From positions 7,191,501 through 7,255,500 of the forward strand of contig JAUIMM010000124.1 in the NCBI GenBank assembly GCA_031769625.1: a stretch of DNA of 64,000 bases, written 5' to 3'. The DNA comes from Taudactylus pleione (lineage: Eukaryota; Chordata; Amphibia; Anura; Myobatrachidae). Shown piece by piece: positions 22,094 through 34,410 of the stretch. How positions within the stretch are numbered: the stretch's first letter is position 1; every line of letters begins with the position of its first letter. The position numbers were made by a program, and so were the translations under genes. The notes beneath the pieces were generated by a model that worked only from the letters and a program-made list of their open reading frames with translations, did no database searches and was not told the DNA's origin.

Positions 22094-22801
22094 TATGTGT
22101 GTACTGGGGTAATGATAAAATATCAGGTGGTCCCTGTTACTAAGACCTCCAACCAATTTACCAAGGAATATAAACAAACATTTTAAAATAAGGCTTATTT
22201 GAAATAAAAACTCTTTCAAAATCAATAGTTCACAGCTTTCCCAGTAGCATCTCAGTGAGAAATCTGCTTTCACTTTAATTCATTGGGTTTTGGAATCTGT
22301 AAGAGAAGCTGCAAGTAACTGTTGAGCAGGAGCACCCACTTTTGACTTGATATAACGAACTCAAGGTGCAGGCAAGTTGTTATTACAGACTATTCCCACT
22401 GCACTATGAATATGACAATGCTGTTTCTGGTGGCTTTTTTGCTGTTTTGGTTTAAACGTTTAAAGTGTATTGGAATAATATGAAATCCCAACAAAGAAAA
22501 CCTGTTGCATTAAATAGTAACACTCCTTTTTTTCGACACAAGATTGGGGATATCTGGGCTCTACAACTCCCCATATGTGGACAATTTTATTTATTTTACA
22601 AGTAAAAGTGGTATACTGTCAGTACATCTGGATCCTCTACCTGGGTGGCACAAGTCCAAAGTAGTGGGGAAGGTAATTATTCTTTTATTTGTTAAGGCCC
22701 CCCATCGAAGTGGTTAAATGCCACTCTTTGTCCTTAACAAAGGCGTTGAAGGTCCAGGAAGTAATACCTCACTCTGACCAGTAATTCCTTACGGCAATGT
22801 A

Positions 22802-23131
22802 GGGCCAAATTCAATTCACTGTGATGATGAATAGCCACGGGAGGGAGCTCCCGAAACTATTCAATACACCGCGCTGTTTGGGCGGCTAAAGGATTTCTTA
22901 TCGCACCCCCCTGGGGATGCAAGGCGCAATCCGACAAAAGTGTCGGGCACGCAGCTGTTTGCTGGCTTAGCGTGGTGCTAACAGCCAAGCACCCGGCACT
23001 TTAGTCAGAGAATGCCGGTTACCTTGCCTTAACACCCAGGTTAAGTCGCGACAACCGGCATTCTCTGACTTAACCAATTCCCGACCAGGCAAACAGCGCT
23101 ATTCATCATTGCACTGAATTGAATTAGGCCC
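22802..23131. mobile_element. MITE with GGGCCAAATTCAATTCA termini
   Basis: Left GGGCCAAATTCAATTCACTG and right TGAATTGAATTAGGCCC are inverted, followed by ATGATGAATA/TATTCATCAT. The interior has inverted GCCGGGTGCTT-like and TTCTCTGACTTAA parts. 330 bp, non-coding. Confidence 0.8.
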
Positions 23132-23421
23132 AGAGAGTAAAGAGAGAAAACGTTTAAGGCTGCAGTGTAAATGTACCAAGTCTATCAAATCTTGGTTGTT
23201 GTACCTGTGTTTAGCCATCAATACTGTTTAGCAGTGTGGAAGAAATAATCATGAAGATTGCACAACCGGTAGAAGTAGGCATACCAGAAGTAGGTAGGAA
23301 TATTAAGTAATGTCCAGCAATGCAGGAGGAAGCTATTCAGCCAGATTAAGTGTCAACCAGGAGTAGGGTATTCATACTGTATATTTTCAATGTTTTTGTG
23401 CTGCAGATTCCTTCCTGGAAA

Positions 23422-23836
23422 CAGTGTTAATTTTGTTGCCAAAAATTTTGACTAAAGGTACTCATTATTTTAGAGGGCTAAATTGTATGATAACTATAAT
23501 ATAAAAATGGGGATTTTTCGCTGATGTTTTATTTTTCCCTATCCTATTATTTTGGACAAAATAATAAGATATTTCACCTGAAAACACATAGGAACCCTGT
23601 TAAGCTCATGGACCTATGTGTTTACACCATTGAGACTGTGAAAAAAGGCCCCTTTCGTGGATTGTTTTTCAGGACACATAAGGTCCCGAAAAGAAAGCCC
23701 CGATAAGTGTTGGCGTTGGTCGGATTTCGGGGCTAATTGGATAGCCCCGGGGATCCATTAGCACCTGAACAATGTTCAGGGCTATATTGATACTGCCCCA
23801 AAATGAAATTTAAAATCCTTGTCAAAATGAACACTG
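23422..23836. mobile_element. hAT-like MITE (CAGTGTTAATTTTG ends)
   Basis: Left CAGTGTTAATTTTG and right CAAAATGAACACTG are inverted. The related end CAAAATTAACACTG occurs at 32992-33005. No clean 8-bp duplication is visible, so the copy is old. Confidence 0.65.
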
Positions 23837-24241
23837 CTCGGGTCCTAGATTTACTTGCAAGTTGCAATGCCTGATCACAAGCTTTTGCTAAGCGGGTGTT
23901 TAGTGTTATGCAGGGGACCTGACAAGGGACCGTCACAACAGGGTAAGGGTCATCCTGGAGAGAGGTGTCTTCCTGAAACTAAACCGAGATAAAACTGTAG
24001 GTCAGGAAAATCACAGACTAGCTACATTTTTATTGAACTGATGTCCTTATTTGCAGTTTCAGCAATTTGGCTGTAATCAGTCAGTTTATATTTTTTTAAT
24101 ACTGTCTTTTACAAAGTTTTATATGTATATTCTACATACAATACTTTCTATTTTTAAAGTAGGATTACTTAAACTTTTAAAGAACAAGTATGTGTCCTAG
24201 ATATTTGCAGAATGACCTGTGAAGGAAATATGAATGTGTAT

Positions 24242-24480
24242 TGCACTTAGTAGTAGTACTACGGTAAGTCAGTATGTATATGATATATGGGAGGAGTACT
24301 ACGGTAAGTCAGTATGTATATGATATATGGGAGGAGTACTACGGTAAGTCAGTAGGTATATGATATATGTGAGGAATACTACGGTAAGTCAGTATGTATA
24401 TGATATATGGGAGGAGTACTACGGTAAGTCAGTATGTATGTATATGATTTATGGGAGGAGTTCTACGGTAAGTCAGTTCG
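24242..24480 (+). repeat. 40-bp satellite, left block
   Basis: About six units of the 40-bp satellite (core ACGGTAAGTCAGTATGTATA then TGATATATGGGAGGAGTACT), slightly more variable than the main block. It is separated from the main block by the 24481-24740 insertion. Confidence 0.95.
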
Positions 24481-24740
24481 TCCCTACCCTTCTTTGCACC
24501 TCACGGGTGGCTGTACTATTGTGGCCCAAATACCCATTTTTTTTTCACCCTGGGGGTGCGGGCGGTGCAGGCTGGCCTCGGGCACCAGCCTGTGTGAAGT
24601 GCCGGCTCCCTCACTGTGCTAGAAGCCAAATGCTGCACGTAATGCAGCACCCGGCTCCTGTCACTGCGGGGGAGCCAGCACTTTGGTGTCACCAGTCGGC
24701 TGGCACCCTGCACCCCCCTTGTAATGCCAATGAATATGTA
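24481..24740. mobile_element. GC-rich insertion within the 40-bp satellite
   Basis: About 260 bp of non-satellite, GC-rich sequence with internal inverted words (GGTGCAGGCTGG / CCGGCTCC repeats, GCTGCACGTAATGCAGC hairpin). Satellite resumes on both sides. The ends are not well defined. Confidence 0.55.
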
Positions 24741-27700
24741 TATGGTATATTGGAGGAGCACTAGGGTAAGTCAGTATGTATATGATATATGGGAGGAGCA
24801 CTACGGTAAGGGAGTATGTATACAATATATGGGAGGAGCACTACGGTAAGTCAGTATGTATATGATATATGGGAGGAGCACTACGGTAAGTCAGTATGTA
24901 TATGATATATGGGAGGAGCACTACGGTAAGTCAGTATGTATATGATATATGGGAGGAGTGCTACGGTAAGTCAGTATGTATATGATATATGGGAGAAGTA
25001 CTACGGTAAGTCAGTATGTATATGATATATGGGAGGAGCACCACGGTAAGTCAGTATGTATATGATATATGGGAGGAGCACTAGGGTAAGTCAGTATGTA
25101 TATGATATATGGGAGAAGTACTACGGTAAGTCAGTATGTATATGATATATGGGAGGAGAACTACAGTAAGTCAATATGTATATGATATATGGGAGGAGTA
25201 CTACGGTAAGTCAGTATGTATATGATATATGGGAGGAGCACTACGGTAAGTGAGTATGTATACGATATATGGGAGGAGCACTACGGTAAGTCAGTATGTA
25301 TATGATATATAGGAGGAGCACTACGGTAAGTCAGTATGTATACGATATATGGGAGGAGCACTACGGTAAGTCAGTATGTATATGATATATGGGAGGAGTA
25401 CTACGGTAAGTCAGTATGTATATGATATATGGGAGAAGTACTACGGTAAGTCAGTATATATATGATATATGGGAGGAGTACTACGGTAAGTCAGTATGTA
25501 TATGATATATGGGAGGTGTACTACGGTAAGTCAGTATGTATATGATATATGGGAGGAGTACTACGGTAAGTCAGTATGTATATGATATATGGGAGGAGCA
25601 CCACGGTAAGTCAGTATGTATATGATATATGGGAGGAGCACTAGGGTAAGTCAGTATGTATATGATATATGGGAGAAGTACTACGGTAAGTCAGTATGTA
25701 TATGATATATGGGAGGAGAACTACAGTAAGTCAGTATGTATATGATATATGGGAGGAGTACTACGGTAAGTCAGTATGTATATGATATATGGGAGGAGTA
25801 CCACGGTAAGTCAGTATGTATATGATATATGGGAGGAGCACCACGGTAAGTCAGTATGTACATGATATATGGGAGGAGCACTACGGTAAGTCAGTATGTA
25901 TATGACATATGGGAAGAGTACTACGGTAAATCAGTATGTATATGATATATGGGAGGAGCACTACGGTAAGTCAGTATGTATACGATATATGGGAGGAGCA
26001 CTACAGTAAGTCAGTATGTATACGATATATGGGAGGAGCACTACGGTAAGTCAATATGTATATGATATATGTGAGGAGTACTACGATAAGTCAGTATGTA
26101 TATGATATATGGGAGGAGTACTACGGTAAGTCAGTATGTATATGATATATGAGAGGAGCACTACGGTAAGTCAGTATGTATATGATATATGGGAGGAGCA
26201 CTACGGTAAGTCAGTATGTATATGATATATGGGAGGAGCACTACGGTAAGTGAGTATGTATACGATATATGGGAGGAGCACTACGGTAAGTGAGTATGTA
26301 TACGATATATGGGAGGAGCACTACGGTAAGTCAGTATGTATACGATATATGGGAGGAGCACTACGGTAAGTCAGTATGTATATGATATATGGGAGGAGTA
26401 CTACGGTAAGTCAGTATGTATATGATATATGGGAGGAGTACTACGGTAAGTCAGTATGTATATGATATATGGGTGGAGTACTACGGTAAGTCAGTATGTA
26501 TATGATATATGGGAGGAGCACCACGGTAAGTCAGTATGTATATGATATATGGGAGGAGCACTAGGGTAAGTCAGTATGTATATGATATATGGGAGAAGTA
26601 CTACGGTAAGTCAGTATGTATATGATATATGGGAGGAGAACTACAGTAAGTCAGTATGTATATGATATATGGGAGGAGTACTACGGTAAGTCAGTATGTA
26701 TATGATATATGGGAGGAGTACCACGGTAAGTCAGTATGTATATGATATATGGGAGGAGCACCACGGTAAGTCAGTATGTATATGATATATGGGAGGAGCA
26801 CTACGGTAAGTCAGTATGTATATGACATATGGGAGGAGTACTACGGTAAATCAGTATGTATATGATATATGGGAGGAGCACTACAGTAAGTCAGTATGTA
26901 TACGATATATGGGAGGAGCACTACAGTAAGTCAGTATGTATACGATATATGGGAGGAGCACTACGGTAAGTCAATATGTATATGATATATGTGAGGAGTA
27001 CTACGATAAGTCAGTATGTATATGATATATGGGAGGAGTACTACGGTAAGTCAGTATGTATATGATATATGAGAGGAGCACTACGGTAAGTCAGTATGTA
27101 TATGATATAAGGGAGGAGCACTACGGTAAGTCAGTATGTATATGATATATGGGAGGAGCACCACGGTAAGTCAGTATGTATATGATATATGGGAGGAGTA
27201 CTACGGTAAGTCAGTATGTATATGATATATGGGAGGAGTACCACGGTAAGTCAGTATGTATATGATATATGGGAGGAGCACTACGGTAAGTCAGTATGTA
27301 TATGACATATGGGAGGAGTACTACGGTAAGTCAGTATGTATACGATATATGGGATGAGCACTAAAGTAAGTCAGTATGTATATGATATATGGGAGGAGCA
27401 CTACGGTAAGTCAATATGTATATGATATATGTGAGGAGTACTACGATAAGTCAGTATGTATATGATATATGGGAGGAGTACTACGGTAAGTCAGTATGTA
27501 TATGATATATGAGAGGAGCACTACGGTAAGTCAGTATGTATATGATATATGGGAGGAGCACCACGGTAAGTCAGTATGTATATGATATATGGGAGGAGTA
27601 CTACGGTAAGTCACTATGTATATGACATATGGGAGGAGTACTACGGTAAGTCAGTATGTATATGATATATGGGAGGAGCACTACGGTAAGTTAGTATGTA

Positions 27701-28023
27701 TATGATATATGGGAGGAGCACTACGGTAAGTCAGTATGTATATGATATATGGGAGGAGCACCACGGTAAGTCAGTATGTATATGATATATGGGAGGAGTA
27801 CTACGGTAAGTCACTATGTATATGACATATGGGAGGAGTACTACGGTAAGTCAGTATGTATATGATATATGGGAGGAGTACTACGGTAAGTCAGTATGTA
27901 TATGATATATGGGAGGAGTACTATGGTAAGTCAGTATGTATATGATATATGGGAGGAGTACTACGGTAAGTCAGTATGTATATGATATATGGGAGGAGCA
28001 CTACGGTAAGTTAGTATGTATAC
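24741..28023 (+). repeat. 40-bp satellite, main block (~82 units)
   Basis: A regular array of 40-bp monomers, mostly differing by one or two bases (CTACGG/CCACGG/CTAGGG, ATATGG/ACATATGG). Ordered groups of variants recur about 560 bp and 920 bp apart, showing higher-order duplication (14 and 23 monomers). Each plus-strand monomer carries GGTAAGT. It lies in the chs intron between exons B and C, on the strand opposite to the gene. The hAT at 28024 interrupts it. Confidence 0.97.
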
Positions 28024-28988
28024 CAGTGGTCGAAGTGTGCCGATATGTGGCGGTATGACATACCGGCACTTCGATTTGTACACACAGACCGGAAGTTGCT
28101 GATTGAATTGTGTGTCTTCTACAGTCGGCGGCTGTACAGCGTGGGAGTGGCTTGAACGCTGCATGCGTGACTCGCAGAGCCGCACACTCTGAAGCTCTTC
28201 AGTGCCGCCTGCCTGCATTATAATGCCGCGTCCAATCTATGAAGTTCTGCTGCTCAGGATCAGAGGCTGGATGGCTCTTGACTGCTCCTTCGTTGCTGCT
28301 ATATGGAGCTCCGGTCCCTGCTCTCCTCTCCCCCCTCAACTCCCTCTATGCCTCTCCTCCCGTCCTCCTCACCTGAGTGATGCTGCTCCTGGCCAGGGGC
28401 GCTGAGGGGAGGGGTTACAAATTACCTGGGCTTTTTGAGGGGTCCGCCGCCGCCGCCGCCTCCCTCACAGCAGCCCAGCACACAGCAGTCTCCAATGCCT
28501 GTGGGGGGGGGAGAGCAATCACCCTGATCGCGCCCCCCTGGCTTTGAGGGGGCTCAGAGAGCCACCCCCTACCTCCCCAGTGCGCAAACTTTTTTTTTTC
28601 GGGAAGGGGGCGCGGCCACGCCTCCCGCGATTAGGCCACGCCCCCGATACCCGGGCCTGCTCCTTTCTCGCTCTCATAGGGTTGCGGGTTACTGATGGGG
28701 TGAACTCCGGTCCCTGCTCCTCACTCCATTCCTCATCTATTCTCCACTCCCTCTGTGCACCCCCTTCCTACTCACCTGACTGCTGCCATGCCCCTGAGAA
28801 GGAGATTGGTGACAGCTGCTGCATCGGATCAGTGGCAGGCAGCAAGGTCAGTAATAGAGAAAGGCCAGGGGCGTCAGCTGGATACAACAGAGGCATGCCA
28901 TGGGTGGACAGAGGTGACAAGCTGTGCTAACCAAGGCTACATCACACTGGGCGACTGTACTGTCAGCACGCACTCAGGCTGGCCCTTA

Positions 28989-30423
28989 GGGCCTAGTTCA
29001 GACCCGCTCGCAAGCGCTGAGCGCTCGCAAGCGGGTCGATGGTGCCCAAGTGCGCATGCGCACGACGGAGGGAGCTCCGTCGTGCGCATGCGCGAGACCG
29101 AATAACGACGCCCAAGCCATCGCTATGGGTCTCGCACAGGGCCAGTTCTCCCGTTACACATGGTACGCAGCTGCGTAAGGCGCCACATAGTGGAGGGCGC
29201 CTCAGCTGCGTACCATGCGGGCCGCGGTGCAGACTGTGTCTCTGTGACACAGCTGCACTGCGTGTGTAGCGCCGTCCGGTCAGCGCTACACAGCACAAAC
29301 ACACAGCCGCCGGAGCCGGCAGCTGTGTGTTTGCTTTAGCAGCTGATGAGAGTCAGACAGACTCTCATCGGCTGCTGCTCCCACTGCCAGAGCCGGACAT
29401 CTTCCGGCTCCCGCAGTGGGTAATGGGAGTGACGCGTCACTCCCATAATGCAAAGCGGCGGACAGAGGAGCTAATCTCGGCGGCGGGACCAGGAGCAGGT
29501 GTCAGGTAAGTGTTTTTTTTTTTTATTATGTCTGTACTGCGGGGGGGGGGGGGGCGGATTACTACTGGGAGCACTACAGGGGGGGAATACTACTGGGGGC
29601 ACTACAAGGGGGAGGACTACTGGGAGCACTACGGGGGGAATACTACTGGGGGCACTACAAGGGGAGGACTACTGGGAGCACTACAGGGGGAATACTACTG
29701 GAGGCACTACAAGGGGGGGAATACTACTGGGGGCAGTACAAGGGGGGGAATACTACTAGGGGCACTACAAGGGGGGCTACTACTGGGGGCACTACAAGAG
29801 GGGGGACTATTACTAGGGGCACTATATAATGGGCACTGCAAAGGGTGGTACCACTACTGGGGGCACTGCATGGGAGGGGGAGTACTACTGGGGCACTATA
29901 TAAGGGGCTTACTACTGGGGGCACAAGGGGCACTGCACTGGGGGGACCACTACCGAGGGCACTGTAAAAGGGGCACTGCATAGGGGGGGGCGCCAAAAAA
30001 ATTTGGGCTAGGGCCGGCCCTGGTCTTGCACCAAAGGGGGCGTGCTGTCAATGGTGAGTGACAGCATGCCCCCTTTGGTAGGCGTGCCAGGGGCGTGGCT
30101 GCCCAGACGGAGGCGTTCCCAAGGGAACGCCTACCGTCTGGGTCCGGCCCCACTGACATCACTAGTGATGTAAGTGGGAGTGTTTTTGACTCTGATAGAG
30201 CCAAAAGCACTCCGGGCTTGCGGCAGACGAGACTCTACCGCAAGGGTCTCGTCGCAAGCCCGATGGTCTTGACCATCGCTACCATCTTTTTGGACGCTCA
30301 CATAAGCTGTGGGTGGTCACCCACAGCCATGCGAGCGGCCAGGAGGCTGCTCCAATTTCAGCTAGGACGGCCCTGATTCAGAGCGAGCGCTCTTGTCAGA
30401 GCGTCCGGCTCTGAATCAGGCCC
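28989..30423. mobile_element. Hairpin-chain MITE, copy 2 (interrupted)
   Basis: Ends GGGCCTAGTTCAGACC and CTGAATCAGGCCC with TTA duplication (28986-28988, 30424-30426). It contains the same hairpin modules as the other copies (CGCATGCGCACGACGGAG palindrome, AAGGGGGCGTGCTGTCAATG stem, GGCGTTCCCAAGGGAACGCC). It is split by a hAT-like insertion at 29137-30022. Confidence 0.88.
29137..30022. mobile_element. Nested hAT-like element with internal minisatellite
   Basis: Begins CAGGGCCAG and ends GGCCGGCCCTG, flanked by near-perfect 8-bp duplications GTCTCGCA (29129-29136) and GTCTTGCA (30023-30030). Inside are the module AGAGTCAGACAGACTCTCAT (29349-29368), a GCAGGTGTCAGGTAAGT segment, and a minisatellite (about 29550-29985) with core TACTACTGGGGGCACTACAA. 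No transposase. Related elements lie at 43690-44440, 48361-49710 and 54130-55340. Confidence 0.85.
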
Positions 30424-30557
30424 TTAGTCCAGTGCAGAAATCCTTCAACGCACTGTGCACATATTTAAGGTATTTTGACAGAGGACTAGACTTATTTCTG
30501 TTTTTTGCAGAAACTATGTATAGACCTGTTCTACTACTGTGGGAGAGTCCGAGAGGG

Positions 30558-31084
30558 AAGAATTTTAAGCAAGGGTAGGTGAAATGGTCAGATGAAAGAT
30601 ACAGAAATTGTAAAAATATAAAGTGATTTGGTTGAGGGGAAAGGCATTGGTGGTTATGCTGGCAACAGGGAGACATTAAAGTTTGCTGATGAAGAGAATT
30701 CAGTGGGAGCAGGCCCATCCAGGGTGCCTATCTGTGTGTGCGTTTTTTCCTATGGGGGCCTGTGTGTGTGTGTGTGCGTCTTTTCCTATGGGGGCCTGTG
30801 TGTGTGTGTGTGTGTTTTTTTCCTATGGGGGCCTGTGTGTATGTGTGTTTTTTCCTATGGGGGCCTGTGTGTATGTGTGTTTTTCCTATGGGGGCCTGTG
30901 TGTGTGTGTGTGTTTTTTCCTATGGGGCCTGTGTGTTTGTGTGTTTTTACCTATGGGGGCCTGTGTATATGTGTGTTTTTTCCTATGGGGGCCTGTGTGT
31001 GTGTGTTTTTTTCCTATGGGGGCCTGTGTGTTTGTGTGTTTTTACCTATGGGGGCCTGTGTATATGTGTGTTTTTCCTATGGGG

Positions 31085-31120
<36 letters not shown>

Positions 31121-31945
31121 TCCTATGGGGACCTGTGTGTGTGTGTTTTTCCTATGGGGGCCTATGTGTGTGTGTGTTTTTTTTCCTATGGGGGCCTGTG
31201 TGTGTGTGTGTGCATCTTTTCCTATGGGGGCCTGTGTGTGTGTGTGTGAAGAATTTTAAGCAAGGGTAGGTGAAATGGTCAGATGAAAGATACAGAAATT
31301 GTAAAAATATAAAGTGATTTGGTTGAGGGGAAAGGCATTGGTGGTTATGCAGGCAACAGGGAGACATTAAAGTTTGCTGATGAAGAGAATTCAGTGGGAG
31401 CAGGCCCATCCAGGGTGCCTATCTGTGTGTGCGTTTTTTCCTATGGGGGCCTGTGTGTGTGTGTGTGCGTGTTTTCCTATGGGGGCCTGTGTGTGTGTGT
31501 GTTTTTTCCTATGGGGGCCTGTGTGTATGTGTGTTTTTTCCTATGGGGGCCTGTGTGTGTGTGTTTTTCCTATGGGGGCCTGTGTGTGTGTGCGTGTTTT
31601 TTTTCCTATAGGGCCTGTGTGTTTGTGTGTTTTTACCTATGGGGGCCTGTGTATATGTGTGTTTTTTCCTATGGGGCCTGTGTGTGTGTGTGTTTTTCCT
31701 ATGGGGGCCTGTGTGTGTGTGTGTTTTTCCTATGGGGGCCTGTGTGTGTGTGTGTGTGTGTGTGTGTTTTTCCTATGGGGGCCTGTGTGTGTGTGTTTTT
31801 CCTATGGAGGCCTGGGTGTGTGTGCGTGTTTTTCCTGTGGGGGCCGGTGTGTGTGTGTGGGCGTGTTTTTCCTGTGGGGGCCTGTGTGTGTGTGTGTGTT
31901 TTTCCTGTGGGGGCCTGTGTGTGTGTATGTGTTTTTTTTTCCATA
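30558..31945 (+). repeat. ~691-bp tandem duplication containing TG minisatellite
   Basis: 30558-31248 is repeated at 31249-31945: both start GAATTTTAAGCAAGGGTAGG, share about 160 bp of unique sequence, then run into units TTTTTCCTATGGGGGCCTG followed by (TG)n. All three plus frames stay open through the TG/CCTATGGGGG units and give Cys/Val-rich pseudo-proteins; these are not genes. Confidence 0.9.
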
Positions 31946-31977
31946 CCCCCACTTCAAAATTTCCACTTCGACCACTG

Positions 31978-32700
31978 ATGTATACGATATATGGGAGAAG
32001 TACTACGGTAAGTCAGTATGTATATGATATATGGGAGGAGTACTACGGTAAGTCAGTTTGTATATGATATATGGGAGGAGTACTACGGTAAGTCAGTATG
32101 TATATGATATATGGGAGGAGTACTACGGTAAGTCAGTATGTATATAATATGGGAGGAGCACCACGGTAAGTCAGTATGTATATGATATATGGGAGGAGCA
32201 CTATGGTAAGTCAGTATGTATATGACATATGGGAGGAGTACTACGGTAAGTCAGTATGTATATGATATATTTGAGGAGCACTACGGTAAGTCAGTATGTA
32301 TACGATATATGGGAGGAGCACTACGGTAAGTCAGTATGTATATGATATATGGGAGGAGCACTACGGTAAGTCAATATGTATATGATATATATGAGGAGTA
32401 CTACGATAAGTCAGTATGTATATGATATATGGGAGGAGTACTACGGTAAGTCAGTATGTATATGATATATGAGAGGAGCACTACGGTAAGTCAGTATGTA
32501 TATGATATATGGGAGGAGCACTACGGTAAGTCAGTATGTATATGATATATATGAGGAGCACCACGGTAAGTCAGTATGTATATGATATATGGGAGGAGCA
32601 CTACGGTAAGTCAGTATGTATATGATATATGGGAGGAGTACTACGGTAAGTCAGTATGTATATGATGTATAGGAGGAGTACTACGGTAAGTCAGTATGTA
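31978..32700 (+). repeat. 40-bp satellite, right block (~18 units)
   Basis: Continuation of the main array after the hAT insertion, in the same phase and orientation. It ends abruptly at ATGTAAAATATTC near 32700. Confidence 0.96.
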
Positions 32701-33415
32701 AAATATTCTCAGCCTACTGAGCCTTTACTAAACACATAGTTAAAGTTACAGTATGCTGACTCTGAGTTCTCAAGGGAATTTTAGAGAGACATTTTTTAGT
32801 AAAATCCATTACAGTATATTAAACTGTTTGCAAAAATTATGACTAAAACATTGTCTATAAATTAGACTAAAATGAAAACTGAGGTCCACTGACTAAATCT
32901 AGTCTAAAACAAGGCAAAAAAAAGACTCAAATGTGACTTTAACCAACTACAAATTTAAAAAAGTGACTAAGTCTAAATATAAAATCCTTGTCAAAATTAA
33001 CACTGCCTAGAAAACGATATTTACACGTGTGCAGTAGGTAAGCCGAGTCCGAACTCACCAGTAGAGTGATAGCGTAAGCTATCACTTTAGTTTTCATTGT
33101 GTGCCATGAGGGTCTCTTATCAGAGCCAGTGTTCTTTCTTGCAAGATAAGATTGATAAATACACCTGAAAGTTCACTCCTTAATGCCGCAATGTGATTAT
33201 AAGGAATTATATTTTTCAGGACCTCCACTGCCACCAATGACAATAAGCCCCTTAGTTCCTAAATTGAGGGCACTACACCTTATTATTTATGTTTCATATC
33301 AATGGCTCACTGCAGGTAATGATGTACAAAATATATACATGTGCTTATATACAGCATATGTCTGCAATGCTTTTTTTATTATCGTATATTATATTTGGCT
33401 TGACAAAAACACTAA
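32701..33415. other. No gene; contains hAT-like relic
   Basis: 32760-33005 resembles the MITE at 23422-23836 in its right end (CAAAATTAACACTG). The rest shows no exon that fits chitin synthase phase requirements. Confidence 0.35.
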
Positions 33416-33964
33416 GGCCCTCATTCAGAGCCGTACGCTCTGAGCAGAGCGCACGCTCTGCATGAGGGCCGGGCTCCATTTTCATGGAGCGTCCTCCTGG
33501 ACGCTCGTATAGCTGTGGGTCACCACCCACAGGCTATACGAGCGTGCATTTTGATGGCCGCGATGGTCGTGACCATCGCGACCATCGAAATTGCGAGCCG
33601 GAGCCTGCGGTTGAGGTTTTCAACCGCAAGCTCCGGAGTGATTTTGGCTCTATCAGAGCCAAAATCACTCCCACTGACATCACTAGTGATGTCAGTGGGC
33701 CGGCTTCTGACGGGAGGCGTTCCCATGGGAACGCCCCCGTCAGGGAGGCACGCCCCCGGCACGCCCACCAAAGGGGGCGTGCTGTCAATCAACATTGACA
33801 GCACGCCCCCTTTGATCGGACACAACGAGCGAAGGAAAGTCCTTCGCTCGTCGTGTCTGGCGCATGCGCACGACGGAGCTCCCTCCGTCGTGCGCATGCT
33901 CATTGCAGACCATCGACCCACTTGCGAGCGGACAGCCGCTCGCGAGTGGGTCTGAATCAGGCCC
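33416..33964. mobile_element. Hairpin-chain MITE, copy 3
   Basis: Ends GGCCCTCATTCAGAGCC and CTGAATCAGGCCC with TAA duplication (33413-33415, 33965-33967). The interior has about ten consecutive hairpins in reverse order to copy 5, for example CCCACTGACATCACTAGTGA with its complement, TGATTTTGGCTCTATCAGAG, and AGCACGCCCCCTTT pairing with AAAGGGGGCGTGCT. Confidence 0.9.
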
Positions 33965-34410
33965 TAAGTGTTATCTTTTCATCGATCGGAGTGCCACCTG
34001 TGGGACTTTATATTACAGTGGCCCTCATACTGAGACTGACTGTGGAGGGCACCCGGCTCAGTAAATCTGTTTACCAATGAGTGCCGGATCGTGGACTTTC
34101 ATTATCATACGGACATAGATTTGCTATAATTACTTTATTGTATTGCTATATTTTTATGTTAGTTATTTGATTTTAATCCCTATCCCTACATTTATTAACA
34201 CTAGTGTTTTTTTATTAAGTTTTTATAAAGCAAATCTAAAATCTCTCTCTTGTTTAGGGTTGTACATTTACATATAAGGCACTGCAGTATATTTTATATA
34301 TTGATTTTTGCATTATTAATAAATCTAATTTCAAAACTGGACTTTCCAGGAAAATATGGTAGGTAGGACTCTACGTACTACACAAATGATTGTTGATTCA
34401 GAGATGAAGC

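Larger units (their letters stand above)
28024..31977. mobile_element. hAT-type element inserted in the satellite
   Basis: Terminal inverted repeats CAGTGGTCGAAGTG (28024) and CACTTCGACCACTG (31977) are flanked by a perfect 8-bp duplication ATGTATAC (28016-28023 and 31978-31985), the hAT hallmark. The 3954-bp interior has no transposase. It contains a GC-rich non-coding 5' part, a nested hairpin MITE (28989-30423) and two tandem blocks rich in TG repeats. It is non-autonomous. Confidence 0.9.

Noticed and set aside
29499..29983. Gly/Tyr/Thr-rich frames over the GGGGGCACTAC minisatellite
   Set aside because: Translation of a minisatellite without stops in a transposon interior; similar frames exist in the other three family members and differ in length.
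30628..31978. Long open frames of about 150-220 residues rich in CVCVFF/MGACVC
   Set aside because: They are open in all three frames because of TG and CCTATGGGGG repeats; no gene-like codon use, start context or homology.
24242..32700. CRISPR array
   Set aside because: The 40-bp units are contiguous and have no unique spacers; this is satellite DNA in a eukaryotic intron.
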